From Hydrangea macrophylla (Eukaryota; Streptophyta; Magnoliopsida; Cornales; Hydrangeaceae), in contig CM066988.1 in assembly GCA_033977485.1 (NCBI GenBank), positions 28,190,501 through 28,254,500 on the forward strand: 64,000 bases of DNA, read 5' to 3'. Under the pieces are notes generated by a model. It was not told where the DNA came from, ran no database searches, and worked only from the letters and a program-made list of their open reading frames with translations. Within the stretch, counting starts at the first letter, position 1. Each line of letters starts with the position of its first letter. The position numbers and the translations under genes were made by a program. Shown here piece by piece: positions 1-11,033 of the stretch.

Positions 1-963
1 ACATGGAACCAAGGGCATGGGTTCGACCCTCTCACTGCTTGCCGTCTCATTACCGGCAACAATGAGCTGTCGTATCCCGCAAAGCCTAAAGCGTCTGCTT
101 TAACTTTTGAAGCCCGTCTTCTACATCACCTCCTTACCTACACTCTTCTTCCCCGTGCTGGAGGACGGGATTCTGTGTCTTTTTTGGATGTTTTTATAAT
201 TTGGTGTATTCTTGAGAATAAACCTTTTGACCTTCCTTGGCTTATCTGTCGCCACATTGGCGAATGTCAAAAGAAGTCTAAGACCAGCTCTTTGCCTTAT
301 GGGTTTGCCTTGACGGTTGTTTTTCGTCATTTCAAAGTCCCTCTGGAAGACGAACTTGACCGTCACGACCCTGCTCCTACAGATTTCTATTCCTCCACCA
401 TTCTATCCCTAATGGGATACAAACTTGTCGGGAACGCGTTTGTTCCCAAAGTCACTCCTGCTCCTCCTGTTGCTCCTACTCCTGTTCCTCACATTTCTGA
501 TACTCAAACTCCTCCTCCTCCTCCCTCATCCTCTGCTCCATCTTCTTCGTCTGCTCCTCCTCCTCCACCTTCTACACATACTGACTCACCACCTCCAGAT
601 GTCTTGGAGCAGTTATCTGTCATTTCTGCTCAGGTGTTGAGCCTCTCCACTTCTATATCCTCTCTCGCCTCTTCTCACTCTCAGGCCTTTGAGTCTCTTC
701 AGGGCTCTATCTCATCTGCACAGCAGCAGACTATGGAGACACAGCAGCGAGCCATAGAGTCCTTACGAGCTGATGTGCTTGAGATTGGGGGCTCTCTGGA
801 CACCTTGCGTACCTCGACTGCTGCTACTCAGGAGCTTGTCGATCGTCGCCTCTCGTCTCTCCAGTCTTCCCTTGATGATGTTCGTGAGGAGATGCGCGTG
901 ATAATATTTGACTTGGTATTACTCGATAGTGTGTTCTGTAGGGTGATTGGATGGGCAAATTGA
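1..963 (+). CDS. envelope-like / plant-transposon-type ORF, 5' end cut by window
   Basis: The frame is open from base 1, so the first ATG at 175 is internal and the true start lies outside. The N-terminal half is a globular segment with the words LLTYTLLPRAGG and SFLDVFIIWCILENKPFD, which I associate with proteins annotated as putative plant transposon domain. A Pro/Ser-rich linker follows (about residues 150-200 from base 1), then a heptad-like stretch rich in Leu, Ser and Gln (about 200-300) that looks like a coiled coil. The stop is at 961-963. In Sireviruses an ORF in this place has been called envelope-like because of its coiled coil; function is unproven. I see no signal peptide or clear membrane segment in the visible part. 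The shorter ORF at 425-640 is a frame shadow of the Pro-rich linker. Confidence 0.6.
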   Translation, partial: TWNQGHGFDPLTACRLITGNNELSYPAKPKASALTFEARLLHHLLTYTLLPRAGGRDSVSFLDVFIIWCILENKPFDLPWLICRHIGECQKKSKTSSLPYGFALTVVFRHFKVPLEDELDRHDPAPTDFYSSTILSLMGYKLVGNAFVPKVTPAPPVAPTPVPHISDTQTPPPPPSSSAPSSSSAPPPPPSTHTDSPPPDVLEQLSVISAQVLSLSTSISSLASSHSQAFESLQGSISSAQQQTMETQQRAIESLRADVLEIGGSLDTLRTSTAATQELVDRRLSSLQSSLDDVREEMRVIIFDLVLLDSVFCRVIGWAN

Positions 964-1456
964 CAGATAGATAGACAGTTATCATTTTTGGCTTAACTCA
1001 AAACCTACATTGTGTATGTTGGATAGCTATATGGATATCTTGGTTATTTATTTTGTTTGTTTCCTTAAACTTTATTGCAAGTAAATGCATATCATCATCT
1101 TTTGAACCATTTCCTTATATGTGTTGTTTATTTCTATTCTATATCAACATCCATGTTTATTGTTTTTCCATTGCTCGGGGAGATGATATAAATTTTTCCG
1201 ATGATTCCCGACACGTTTCCTCCACCCTTGCATCAATTTAGGGAGAGTTTTGCTTCCTTGCTTCCTTGTTTTTTTAATGATGCCAAAAGGGGGAGAAAAT
1301 GGTGTTGCATTGTGATTGCATATGGTTATGAATATGGTTATGAATGTTCAGTCTAGTGAATTAATTGCTAACAATTAATTTTTTTTGATTTCTCTCTTAC
1401 ATAGAATTTCTTTGTATAGGCAACTAGTAATTTGTCATCATCAAAAAGGGGGAGAT
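964..1456 (+). promoter_or_regulatory. S1 3' spacer with two polypurine tracts
   Basis: No coding sequence is seen in this 493-bp spacer. Two polypurine tracts stand out: aaaagggggagaaaa at about 1285-1299 and aaaaagggggaga at 1443-1455. The second directly abuts the LTR and would prime plus-strand DNA synthesis. Both follow the word atgatgcc or atcatca. More than one tract before the 3' LTR is a known Sirevirus trait. Confidence 0.7.
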
Positions 1457-2607
1457 TGTTAGCCCCAAGGCTTTACTCCTTTAGTTTTGATGATTAACAA
1501 ATTACTAAGTCGCATATCTAATGAACTTGATTGATTAAGAATGCAGAAAGATCAAAGAATTCAAGATTTCATTATGAGCCTTGATGTTTTCAGAACAAAG
1601 AATTAAGGCCTATTGAAGAGATATTTGTTATTGTCTTGGGTCAAACTATCTTTTAGGACTCTTTGTAAAGCACTTATTGTTTGTGAACATCATCCTTAGT
1701 GGCTCAATTGACTCCATAAAGAAATCAAATCTTAAACCTGAAAAATCTCTTGAAAATGCAGTAAAACAGTCGACTGATCCCCCGATTCAGTCGACTGAAT
1801 GGTCCAGTCGACGGTACAGTCGTCTGTGTTGGACAGTATGTTCTTTTTGACAAAACCAGTCGACTGCCACCACGACTCAGTCGACTGATATCTGTGCCTG
1901 TTAAAAATTCTCTGAACCTTTTGAAACTTCAGTCGACTGTCCTGCTAATCCAGTCGACTGAACGACTTCGAGAAACACAGTAACGGCTAGTTAACTGCAT
2001 TTAATGAAGGCTTTAAATTTCCCACCTACTTCCAACGGTTGGAAATCTTAAAGAAGCTATAAATACATGATTTTGAACTTCTTAAAAGCTCTCTCTTTCT
2101 TTTTTCAATCCAACTTGAATATAATCCATTCATTTACTATTGAGCATTAAGTTTGGTGAGATCATAAAGAATATTGCTCTAGCTATCAATTGTATTCATT
2201 GAAGAGCATTTATTGTGAGCTTTATCTTGTATTCATCCACTCTTTGAGAGAGAGTTTTTCTTATTGTATCTAAATTCAATTTGTAAAGGAAGGTTGTGAT
2301 TAGGGTTGGTGTAACCCTAGATCAAGTGAAGAAGGATTTTCTTCCTTGAGAAGATTGTAAGGGTTTGATCTTCACCCCAAGAAGGTTAAGCTAGTGGAAT
2401 CCTCAAGAAAGTGTTCTTGAGGGGTGGAAGTAGGGCGCGGTGTGCGGTTTCCCGAACCACCTAAAAATTCGGTTTGCATTGTGTCTCTTCTTTCTTTCTC
2501 TCCTTTGCATTTGATATTTCTTTTGGGCATTTAATTTTGAACAAATTTTTAATCTTCCTATAAACCTTATTCACCCCCCCTCTAAGGTTTCCACATTTGG
2601 GCCAACA
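1457..2607 (+). repeat. S1 3' LTR (1151 bp)
   Basis: The LTR starts TGTTAGCCC and ends GGGCCAACA, a near-perfect terminal inverted repeat, and directly follows a polypurine tract. It carries a cluster of CAGTCGACTG palindromes (1767-1960) and a TATA box (TATAAATA, 2058-2065), followed by leader-like sequence. The 5' partner is outside the window, so its age cannot be judged. Confidence 0.85.
1767..1960 (+). promoter_or_regulatory. Palindrome cluster CAGTCGACTG upstream of S1 TATA box
   Basis: Exact CAGTCGACTG copies sit at 1767, 1788, 1857, 1878, 1930 and 1951. Variants lie at 1805 and 1817. Three pairs are each spaced exactly 21 bp start to start. The cluster ends about 100 bp before the TATA box at 2058. 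Position and symmetry suggest paired binding sites for a dimeric DNA-binding protein; this is inference. Confidence 0.7.
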
Positions 2608-5600
2608 AAGATGATATTTTCTTTCCACGTGCTTTCCTCCTTTGTGGTTCCTTGGCTCCTTGGATTGAGCAACTGCCCCACTATTATCACAATGAAGAGT
2701 AATAGGGGACTATGCTAATGGTACCACTCCCAGTTCTATCAAGAACTACTTGAGCCAAACAGCTTCCTTAGCTGCCTCACTAGCTGCAACATATTCAGCT
2801 TTTGTTGTGGAATCTGCAACGCATTTCTGCTTGATGCTTCTCCAACTTACAGCACCACCCCCAAGAGTAAACACATATCCAGACGTTGACTTTCTCGCAT
2901 CCTTGTCTGACATGAAGTCAGAATCTGTGTAGCCAACTTAAGCTAAGTCTTCTGCACTATAAATGAGCATATAATCTCTAGTGCTTCACTGCTGTCCAGT
3001 GATCTGGACCGGGATTGGACTGATATCTACTGACCATGCCTACAGCAAAATAGATATCCGGTCTGGTGCAGGGCATCGCATACATATGGCTACCCACCGC
3101 AAAAGCATAGGGGTATCTTAGCGATGCGATCTTTGTCCTCCTAAGTCTTGGGACATTGACTCCGAGACAGTGAAAGTCCATGCCTAAATGGTAGAAACCC
3201 CTTCTTGGATTTATCCATGGCAAACCTAGTCAATACTTTATCAATGTAGGAAGCTTGAGATAATCCCATTATCTTATTCTTCCGATCCCGAATAAGCTTA
3301 ATCCCTAAGATCAGATCCCGAATAAGCTTAATCCCTAAGATATAGCATGCCTCACCAAGATCTTTCATGTAAAAATTACTGGCTAGCCACACTTTCACTA
3401 TTGAAACTACTCCTATATCATTCCCAATGAGTAGGATATCATCAACATATAGAACTAGAAACACCACCGCGCTTCCTTCACTTTTCTTGTACACCCAAGG
3501 CTCATCCATAATCTGTTCAAATCCAAATGAATTGACAGCATGGTCAAAACGAATGTTCCAACTCCTGGATGCTTGCTTTAGCCCATATATGGACTTATGC
3601 AGCTTGCATACCATACCTTCCTGACTATCAGCTATGAACCCCGTGGGTTGCAGCATGTAGATGTCCTCATCTAGATGGCCATTCAAGAATGCCGTCTTGA
3701 CGTCCATCTGCCATATCTCGTAATCCAGACACGCTGGAATGGATAAGAGAATTCGGATGGACTTAAGCATAGCTACTGGCGAGAAGGTTTCCTCATAGTC
3801 AATGCCCTTTCTTTGAGTAAACCCTTTTGCTACAAGCCTAGCTTTGAAGGTCTCTACCTTCCCATCCGATCCTCTCTTCCTCTTATAAACCCACTTACAG
3901 CCAATGGGTTTAATATTAGCAGGTGGATCCACAAGTTCCCAAACCTGATTGGAGTACATGGACTCCATCTCAGCTTTCATTGCTAGTTTCCAAGATTTTG
4001 AATCCTGGTCAGCAACTGCCTCCTCATAAGTGGTAGGATCAGAATCAGGTTCTTTGGGAACTACTTCATAAGCTTCTCCCAAGAATATGAATCTTTCAGG
4101 TGCCCTGATAGTCCTCCCACTACGACGGGGCTCTTTCCTAGGATTCTGTGAGGGTGTGGTAGTTTCAGTTTCAGTTTCTTGATTAATTATGACTACTGGG
4201 GATTCTGAGGACTTTTCTTGAACTTCTTCTAGAATTATCCTTCCTCTGGGTTTGTGGTTCATAATATAATACTCTTCCAGGAAAATAGCATTTGTGCTTA
4301 CAAACACTTTCTGTTCCCTAGGATTATAAAAATACCATCCTTTTGTTCCCTTTGGATATCCCACAAAATAACATACTTCTGATCTTGATTCCAACTTCCC
4401 AGCGTTCCCCTTCAGCACATGTGCTAGACAACCCCATATCCGAAAGTGTTGCAAAGAGGGCTTTCGTCCACTCCATAACTCTCGGGGTGTCTTAGGAACA
4501 GACTTAGTTGGAACATGATTTAGTATGTATTTTGTTGTATCTAAAGCAAAACCCCAAAGAAACAATGGCAATTCAGAATAACTCATCATAGACCTAATCA
4601 TGTCTAAAAGTGTCCGGTTCCTTCGTTTTGCTACACCATTCTGTTGAGGCGTGCCTGGTGTAGTCAACTGAGACAGAATCCCATTCTGTGTTAGATGGTC
4701 AATAAACTCATTAGATAGATATTCACCACATCGATCTGATCGAATGGCCTTGATACTTTTCCCTAATTGCTTCTCCACTTCAGCCCTAAATTCTTTGAAC
4801 TTTTCAAAAGAATCGAACTTGTTGTGAAGTAGGTAAACGTATCCATACCTAGAGAAGTCATCGGTGAATGTAATAAAGTATTCATATCCACCTCTAGCTC
4901 TAATGTTTATTGGACCACATACATCTGTATGTATTAAATCCAATAAGTCTTTGGCCCGATTACCTTTTGAAGAAAAGGGTCTCTTTGTCATTTTACACTC
5001 CAAACGAGATTCACAGACAGGTATAGGTTCTACAACTAAGGAAGTTAAAATACCTTCCTTCACCAGCTTGTTAATCCTGTTCAGATTAATATGACCTAGC
5101 CTCATGTGCCAAAGTCTTGTTGGATTATGTGAAGGTTCCTTTCTTTTAGCAGGCGTGTTTGCCATTAAGTTATTCAATTCCATATTAGATAATTCAAAAG
5201 ATATAGGTGTCACTAAAAACAAACCATTTGATAAATTACCAGAGTAAATAAAAGAACTATTCTTTTTAATCACAACTCCAGAACTAAAACTAACTAAATA
5301 ACCTTTATTCGCAAGTAATGAAACTGAAATAAGATTTCGCCTTATAGTAGGCACATATAAAACGTCTGATAATACCAAAGTTGTATTATTAGGAAATACT
5401 AAAACTACGACTCCAATTGCAATAGCTGAAACTGTTGCACTAGATCCCAAGGTAAGCTTGATTTGCCCATCACTACACTGGCTGGTCTGCCTGAACCCCT
5501 GCAACGAATTACAGACGTGATTAGTGGCTCCCGAATCAATACACCAGGTAGTTGAAGTATCCGTTAAATAACTTACTTCAATTACAAGAGATTCGATCAT

Positions 5601-5792
5601 GCTTTGGGCCTTCTTCGTAGCCAAGTATGCAGGACAATTTCTCTTCCAGTGCCCTAGTTCCCCGCAATTGAAACATTTTCCTTTGGGTTGCTTGGCACCT
5701 ACCTTTCCTTTTCCCTTACCATTTCCCTTCTTGATCCCTCCAATGGGACCAGGTGTACCTTTATGAGCCTTGTTCCCTTGCTTCTTCTTCCT
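2608..5792 (-). pseudogene. C1 pol polyprotein remnant (protease, integrase, RT, RNase H)
   Basis: The largest open stretch is 5624-3141 (827 aa from its first Met). Before it a zinc knuckle [14 protein letters not shown] is encoded in the same frame as gag. Protease shows DSG at residues 30-32 of that stretch. Integrase has its first Asp (234) and second Asp (297), but the third acidic residue 36 positions on is Lys (333, codon AAA) instead of Glu. The second Cys of the zinc motif is Arg (207). RT keeps YVDD. A 30-bp tandem duplication repeats ILGIKLIRD. The frame ends at a TAG at 3141, is then shifted, and loses about 20 bp near 2980. The RNase H words YTDSDFMSD and ADSTTKAEYVAASEAAKEA follow, up to the S1 insertion. 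It cannot encode an active integrase. Confidence 0.9.
3284..3343 (-). repeat. 30-bp in-frame tandem duplication in C1 RT
   Basis: Two copies of a unit beginning gatcccgaataagcttaatc lie at 3284-3313 and 3314-3343 and differ only in the last bases. The result is a ten-residue repeat after the RT palm. It keeps the frame and is absent from C2. Confidence 0.9.
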
Positions 5793-6458
5793 CTAGCCTT
5801 TGCCTTTAGGCGTAGGCTTAGAAGAGGCAGCCTTCTCAATATTGAGAATTAAAGACTCTCCCTTGACAATCCCCTCTGTTGCCATTAAAGAGTTCATCAA
5901 TTCACTCAATGAATAATCAACCTTGTTCAAATGATAGTTCAGTTTGAACTGATTGAAAGACGATGGCAGCGAGTTCAGAGCAATGTCAACCTGAGTCTCA
6001 AGGTCGATTTCGCCACCCAGAACTTCCAGTACATTAAAATAACCAATCATTTTTAACATGTGTTCACGTACTGGTGTTCCTTCTGACATCTTAGTGTTTA
6101 AGATCATCTGCATGGTACTTTGCCTAGTAGTGCGACCTTGGGAACCAAACATCTCATTAAGGTTGAAGATCATATCTTCAGCTGTGGCAACTGACTGATG
6201 TTGGTGTTGGAACACATTTGACATAGATGCCAAAATGTAGCAGCGGGCCATCTCATCAGCCTTTTGCCAATGAGCATAAGCGTCATCAGTCCCAGCAGGA
6301 GCATCGGGAGCTGGAGGGGCAGGACAAGGTGTGGTGAGAACATACTTGTACCCCTCAGCAGTCAAAACTATGTCTAAGTTCCTTTTCCAATCCACGTAAT
6401 TAGGTCCAGTTAACTTGTTTTGGTTGAGAATAGTGGCAAGTGGGTTGAATTCAGACAT
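5793..6458 (-). pseudogene. C1 gag (capsid part), ends at an in-frame TAG
   Basis: The 221-residue frame starts MSEFNPLATILNQNKLTGPN, a copia capsid N-terminus, and is clearly related to the start of C2 Gag-Pol in the same window. It ends at TAG (5793-5795) within a Lys/Gly-rich tail. Translation past the stop stays in the same frame into the zinc knuckle and pol. In C2 the equivalent place is continuous, so I take the TAG as a mutation and not a recoding signal. Gag would form the RNA-packaging particle. Confidence 0.85.
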
Positions 6459-8560
6459 TGTGATAGCTGAAAATCAATAGTAAACATGTATAACTAAATG
6501 AACATGTTATTTGACAATAATATGTCGTATTGAAGTCCTCATAAACAATACAAAATATGATGTCGTCAGAATATCAATTTATAAAACAATGTCTCCGAGG
6601 GGAGGTCATCACTTTATGAATTGATTGGGAAGCCCATCATAATCAACCGCTGTGTAACTCTTACAAATTGATTTATGACTCCTGACACTTCAGTCTCTAG
6701 TGACTTCATTAAAACTCCGAGGAGAGTCTCTTAATGAAGCATTAGTGTAGTGTTTACCATCAATTAGAATCCAATGACATCCGTTTCAAGTAGTGCCTCC
6801 GAGGGGAGGTCATTCTCTAATACGTCTCATTTATTCTATCTTTTAAGAAATTCATGTCTAGTAACCGATGAATCAAATACCGTCCGAAGGGAATGATCGC
6901 AGATGAATCTGTGACTCATGATATCCTATTCATTTTACAATGAATTATTGATGGAAGACCGTGAGGTTACATAAATTGTAAACCTCTCTCCCACTAGATA
7001 ATTTGAGATTGAGGATTTTTATATGGTCCATACATTCACACTTTTATATTTAAAATCTCATTTTTAATAAAATTTTGAACTTTTACGTTTTTTAAAAAAA
7101 ATGTTTTAAAATTTTTAGAATGAAGTATGGATCCATTTTGATGTTCAACATATTTATATTAGGCATATAAAAGGACATGAACAACAAAAACTAAAAGAGC
7201 ATGCATAATAAAACAAATAAATTGCAATTTAAATGCCCTTTTCTCTCATGACTGTCTTCGTGAACTCTTCATGAACTCCTTCATGTTGGCACCTTCTCCC
7301 TTGACTGTAAAGTAATCCCTACACTAAGTTACATTTATCCCTATACCCCTTGCGAGGTGTATAATGATCTAAGGAAAAGATAAATGCATAGTGGCCTAGG
7401 GAAACCACAACAGCTCTCCTTTGCAGAGGAGTGGAGCTGTAGTGCCCTTTACAATTTGCCATAAAAACCATAATAATATTAATAATAAATTGTCATGAGA
7501 GATTAGGTTTTTATGAACTGCAAGGAAAAAGTTAGCACATGCATATATTGGCAATATCATATATGGCAACTATACATATGAATCAAATTCAAGATAATAA
7601 AGCTAACACAAAGACTTATGGATTTCCAAAATTAATCCAAATCTAATTTGGACTATTCTATTAACTAAATCAACATATATGTTTCTAGTTTAAAACCAAC
7701 AAATATAATGATAACCCCAATTTACTTTCCAAAAAAAATTGTGAGAATAGAATCAGTAATGATTTTAAACAAGGAAATAATAAAAAATATTTCCTGTTAG
7801 CAAGACATATATACACCATATATGTATACTGAAACTTTTGACTTCCAAAAGGATTATCAATGCTTGGAAATTAAAATAGGGTTCAAACACTATTATTTAA
7901 TATTATGGGCTACATTAACTCACTAGTTTACTTGATCAAATCAAATAAAATAGGGTAGCAAAAAGAACAAAACCGCCCATGGATTACCAAAAATAAAGCA
8001 GCCACCATGACTATCATGGCCGCTGACCATGTGAGTGGCCACCATGTGTGCAGCCAATGTACACAACCCATGCACATAGTGGAAAATCCTAATGGGTCCA
8101 CGGCGCAGCCACCATGACACTCATGGCCGCTGCCCATGCAAGTCACCACCATGTGCGCAACCCATGTGCACAACTCGTACACATGGTGATAAACCTAATG
8201 GCTCCTTGTACCCACGGCCAAGATAAAAAATTAATAAAATAAAATTTGGTTCCCTGGCCGCCACCCTTGCAAAGCATATATAGATCATACCTCAAACACC
8301 AATGGATTTGACATAGTGGGTCTAATCATGACCTCTTATAATATATACCAAGAGATCAAGTTATCATTCCATGTGTTCAATAAAAAAAATAATGGAATTA
8401 AAATGGCCTTGTACCAAGACATGCAAGCTTTGTAGAGTGTAAGCCGAAACTGTTAGAGTTTTTAAAAAAAAACTTTAATGGCCGAAACCCTCTAGAACCA
8501 TATTAATGTTAATAAACCATTTTGGAAATCCATAAACTAATCACATGCAAGGAATAAGTT
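6459..8560 (-). other. C1 5' leader, about 2.1 kb, no ORF
   Basis: No coding region is seen between the primer site and gag. Near gag, the motif tccgaggggaggtcat recurs with variation (about 6594, 6716, 6799, 6893), each in a block that repeats words such as aatgaa and catcac. A comparable series (gatggagagg, gatagggagg) is present in the leader of C2. A 107-bp direct duplication lies at 7998-8216. The remainder is AT-rich and featureless. Confidence 0.6.
7998..8216. repeat. 107-bp direct duplication rich in CATG
   Basis: Copies start at 7998 and 8105 with gcagccaccatga and share atcatggccgctg-like and aacccatgcacat-like words. CATG occurs over a dozen times. The minus-strand ORF over it (84 aa) is a by-product of the repeat. 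Confidence 0.7.
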
Positions 8561-8573
8561 GGCTTTGATACCA
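8561..8573 (-). promoter_or_regulatory. C1 primer-binding site
   Basis: On the minus strand the site reads TGGTATCAAAGCC, two bases after the 5' LTR. Plant copia elements use TGGTATCAGAGC, complementary to initiator tRNA-Met; this copy has one change (A for G). Confidence 0.85.
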
Positions 8574-8575
8574 AT

Positions 8576-9946
8576 TGTTGGAAACAATTTCCAATCGCAG
8601 CGGAAAATTGATTTTAAAATTTTTTAAAGCGGATCAAAAGCTTATTCGATTCCATATGATAATGGGTGAAAACAATATAAATTCACCTTTGAGATCTGTT
8701 GGATCCTTTTTGAGAACTATTCGTGTCCTTCTTTCCTAGCAGCCTTCACCTCTATGACTTCAAGATGCACACCAGGAAGCTAGGGTTTATGTGGGTAACC
8801 CTAAGGAAGAAGATAACTTAGAGAGTATATATAAGAGAGAGAACAGATTATTTTTTGATATAAAAACCACTAAAGTGCCCGGCCCCCTTTACTCTTATAT
8901 ATAGTTATAGACCATCTATAACACTCTCTAACCCTAGTTATCTTATCCATGCGTCCAAACACCTGTTAAGCTAGGGATGGGACTTCTAGGGTTCATTAAC
9001 CTAGCTAAACTAAAATTGATTTCCATCCAACTCAACTCTTAATTTTAGGAAATTATTTTAGTAAATTATTATCAAATCCGCTATATGACAATAATTGAAC
9101 TCCAGATTTAATAAACATATTTATCCGAAGATAAAACCTAGACTTGTACAATAAAATACGGTGATGTTCCTCTACCAACGTATTCGTAATTATTTATGGG
9201 ATTAGTGAGTGTATCAACTATACTGTCAACCCGAAATTAATTACTTCTTATTATCCTTGAGCCCCAGTCACTTCTCATAAATTACTGAACATGACAACAA
9301 CGGCTTGCTGACAAGACTGCAATTCTCAGTGATTAACCTAATGACATTCTCAAGGGAATACTTACTCTCTACAGAGGGTAGATTTCATCTTGACAACTAG
9401 TGTTCACAATACTGTTCACTTAATTACCCAAGATATCCAGGTGTTGATCTGTGTAGACCTCACTGATTGATAAGTCAAAATAATCAAGTCAACAGCTTGT
9501 GTTCACAGTTATCTCAAGATTAAGAGCATATGTCATATACAAGTTTGAGTACCTATTAACCTATGTCAGCATATTGTTAATAGATTTAACTCAACGTCCG
9601 CCAATGCACCAAATGCACTAGCACATTAACTCAGAGTCACTACTCTAATGATTGAGACTTTTCATTCCACTAAATGGAAGTTAATGTGCTACAGTCTAAA
9701 CCTGATAAGCTATCCATACTTATCATTAATTGTGACAATTTTTAACAACTGCTAGTGATAATTTATATCTCCTATGTGTCAATCTAATTAACACAAATAA
9801 ATCTGACAATATTGTTAATGGATAAACACACCAAACCATTCAACTCATGAATAACACATATCTGAATATGTAAAGATGCTCATGAATATACGAATCATAG
9901 ATGTCTGATTACAATAACTAACTGGTTTGAGGGCATAATCCCAACA
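8576..9946 (-). repeat. C1 5' LTR (1371 bp)
   Basis: On the minus strand it starts TGTTGGGATTATGCCCTC and ends GAAATTGTTTCCAACA. A TATA-like stretch (tatatataag on the minus strand) lies near 8890 and another near 8830. The right flank ggctt (9947-9951) belongs to element A. The 3' partner LTR is outside the window. Confidence 0.85.
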
Positions 9947-10984
9947 GGCTTGCTTGCGGATTTATAGCTGCCATGGAGCTCTTCTAGATAAGGTAGGAAA
10001 TAACTGATGAATATTTATATGGTGAAAAATACCAGTTTATTTCCATAAACTGCTAAAATCTTCCATATCTTGTAAAAATATATGTATATACATACATGTA
10101 TATCTTGAATCTGGACTGAATTTGATTTTCATTCGGCTGACTTTCCCTCAAAGTAAAGATATATACAGTAACATATTGATATTATCTCCCAAAAGTGATA
10201 ATGTTCACTTCCCCAAATCAGATAATATCTTGAAATATTATTTTTCCTATTATGATAATGTTTCCCATATCTTGGAATATAATCTTGATAATATATGAAA
10301 AATTACCCTTATCATAATATAAAATTAGTATCACTTATGAAAGTTTTGATTACTTCCCATAACTTGCACACCAAATACTTGCCAAATAATAGCCGTAATA
10401 TGGAGTCCCAAATAATTGATCTGCCCGATAGAAACAGAGCCAAACAAAGCCTAAGCTGATGTGTGTCCATGCATCCCAATTGCTGAAAATGGATGGGTAA
10501 TCAACCACGTGTGGCCCACCAAATTTGACTAGCATTGATGTTAAACTAACATGTCCTACGACTGGCCCACCATTTGCATTGATTCTTTGAAAAATAATGG
10601 CAGACTAGCATGGCCCAAATGGCAGCCCGATGACCTCAAATGCACAGCCCGATGGAGTTTGAGGCCGATCAAAAATTGATGATGTTGGGTTGATCACCTG
10701 ACTTTTGGGACATATTTATAAAATGGTCAATTAAAGTAGTCATATTTGTAAGCACATCGGACTGAATGACCAAAATCCATCGGGCTGGTCTACCAGGCTG
10801 AATTATCAACTTGGAAGTAGCCCGATTGAAATAGTGGCCAGTCCGAATAAAACATGTATGTCAGCCCGACCAATTCCGAACCAATCACTTAACCATAATT
10901 TTATACGATCAATCTCTCAGTCCGATCATAAACCTCAATTGGCCTTAATTACAATTTAAAAAATGTAATTTTTAGGTGCAAACA
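9947..10984 (-). repeat. Element A left (3') LTR, partial
   Basis: This aligns by eye with 13082-14126, sharing gatttatag, tagataaggtaggaaat and the common end ttttaggtgcaaaca. The C1 insertion removed the proximal part. cccgat and ccgat words recur throughout. Divergence from the right LTR is several percent, so the element is not young. Confidence 0.85.
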
Positions 10985-11033
10985 ATTGCCCCCCTGGCTG
11001 TTTAAAATGAAAACACTTGAATTTTGAATAGCC
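10985..11033 (-). promoter_or_regulatory. Element A polypurine tract with stem-loop
   Basis: On the plus strand the LTR end is followed by attgcccccctggctg. On the minus strand this reads as a stem-loop (10996-11033) running directly into AGGGGGGCAAT and then the LTR. The stem pairs GGCT with AGCC and AAAAT with ATTTT around a 12-nt loop. The tract would prime plus-strand synthesis. Confidence 0.7.

Larger units (their letters stand above)
1..2607 (+). mobile_element. 3' end of a Sirevirus-like Ty1/copia element (S1)
   Basis: Reading left to right, this stretch holds an envelope-like ORF, a spacer with two polypurine tracts and a complete 3' LTR ending at 2607. The order (extra ORF after pol, repeated polypurine tracts, LTR with a palindrome cluster) is what is known for Sireviruses. 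The gag-pol part and 5' LTR lie outside the window. Immediately right of 2607 the sequence resumes inside the RNase H domain of another copia element (C1), so S1 inserted into C1. The right flank is aagat; its left partner is not visible. Lineage assignment is inference from layout, since pol is not in view. Confidence 0.75.
2608..9946 (-). mobile_element. Degenerate Ty1/copia element C1, cut by S1
   Basis: Read on the minus strand the parts are: 5' LTR (9946-8576), primer site, a 2.1-kb leader, gag, then protease, integrase, RT and the first part of RNase H, ending at 2608 where S1 is inserted. The rest of RNase H and the 3' LTR must lie left of the window. The element sits inside the left LTR of element A. 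It carries several disabling changes, described under gag and pol. Confidence 0.9.

Noticed and set aside
425..640. Leu-rich 71-aa ORF
   Set aside because: It is a shifted frame of the Pro/Ser-rich linker of the envelope-like ORF.
5793..5795. Programmed stop-codon readthrough between C1 gag and pol
   Set aside because: The frame is the same on both sides, but the related C2 is continuous here and C1 has several other disabling changes, so a mutation is simpler.
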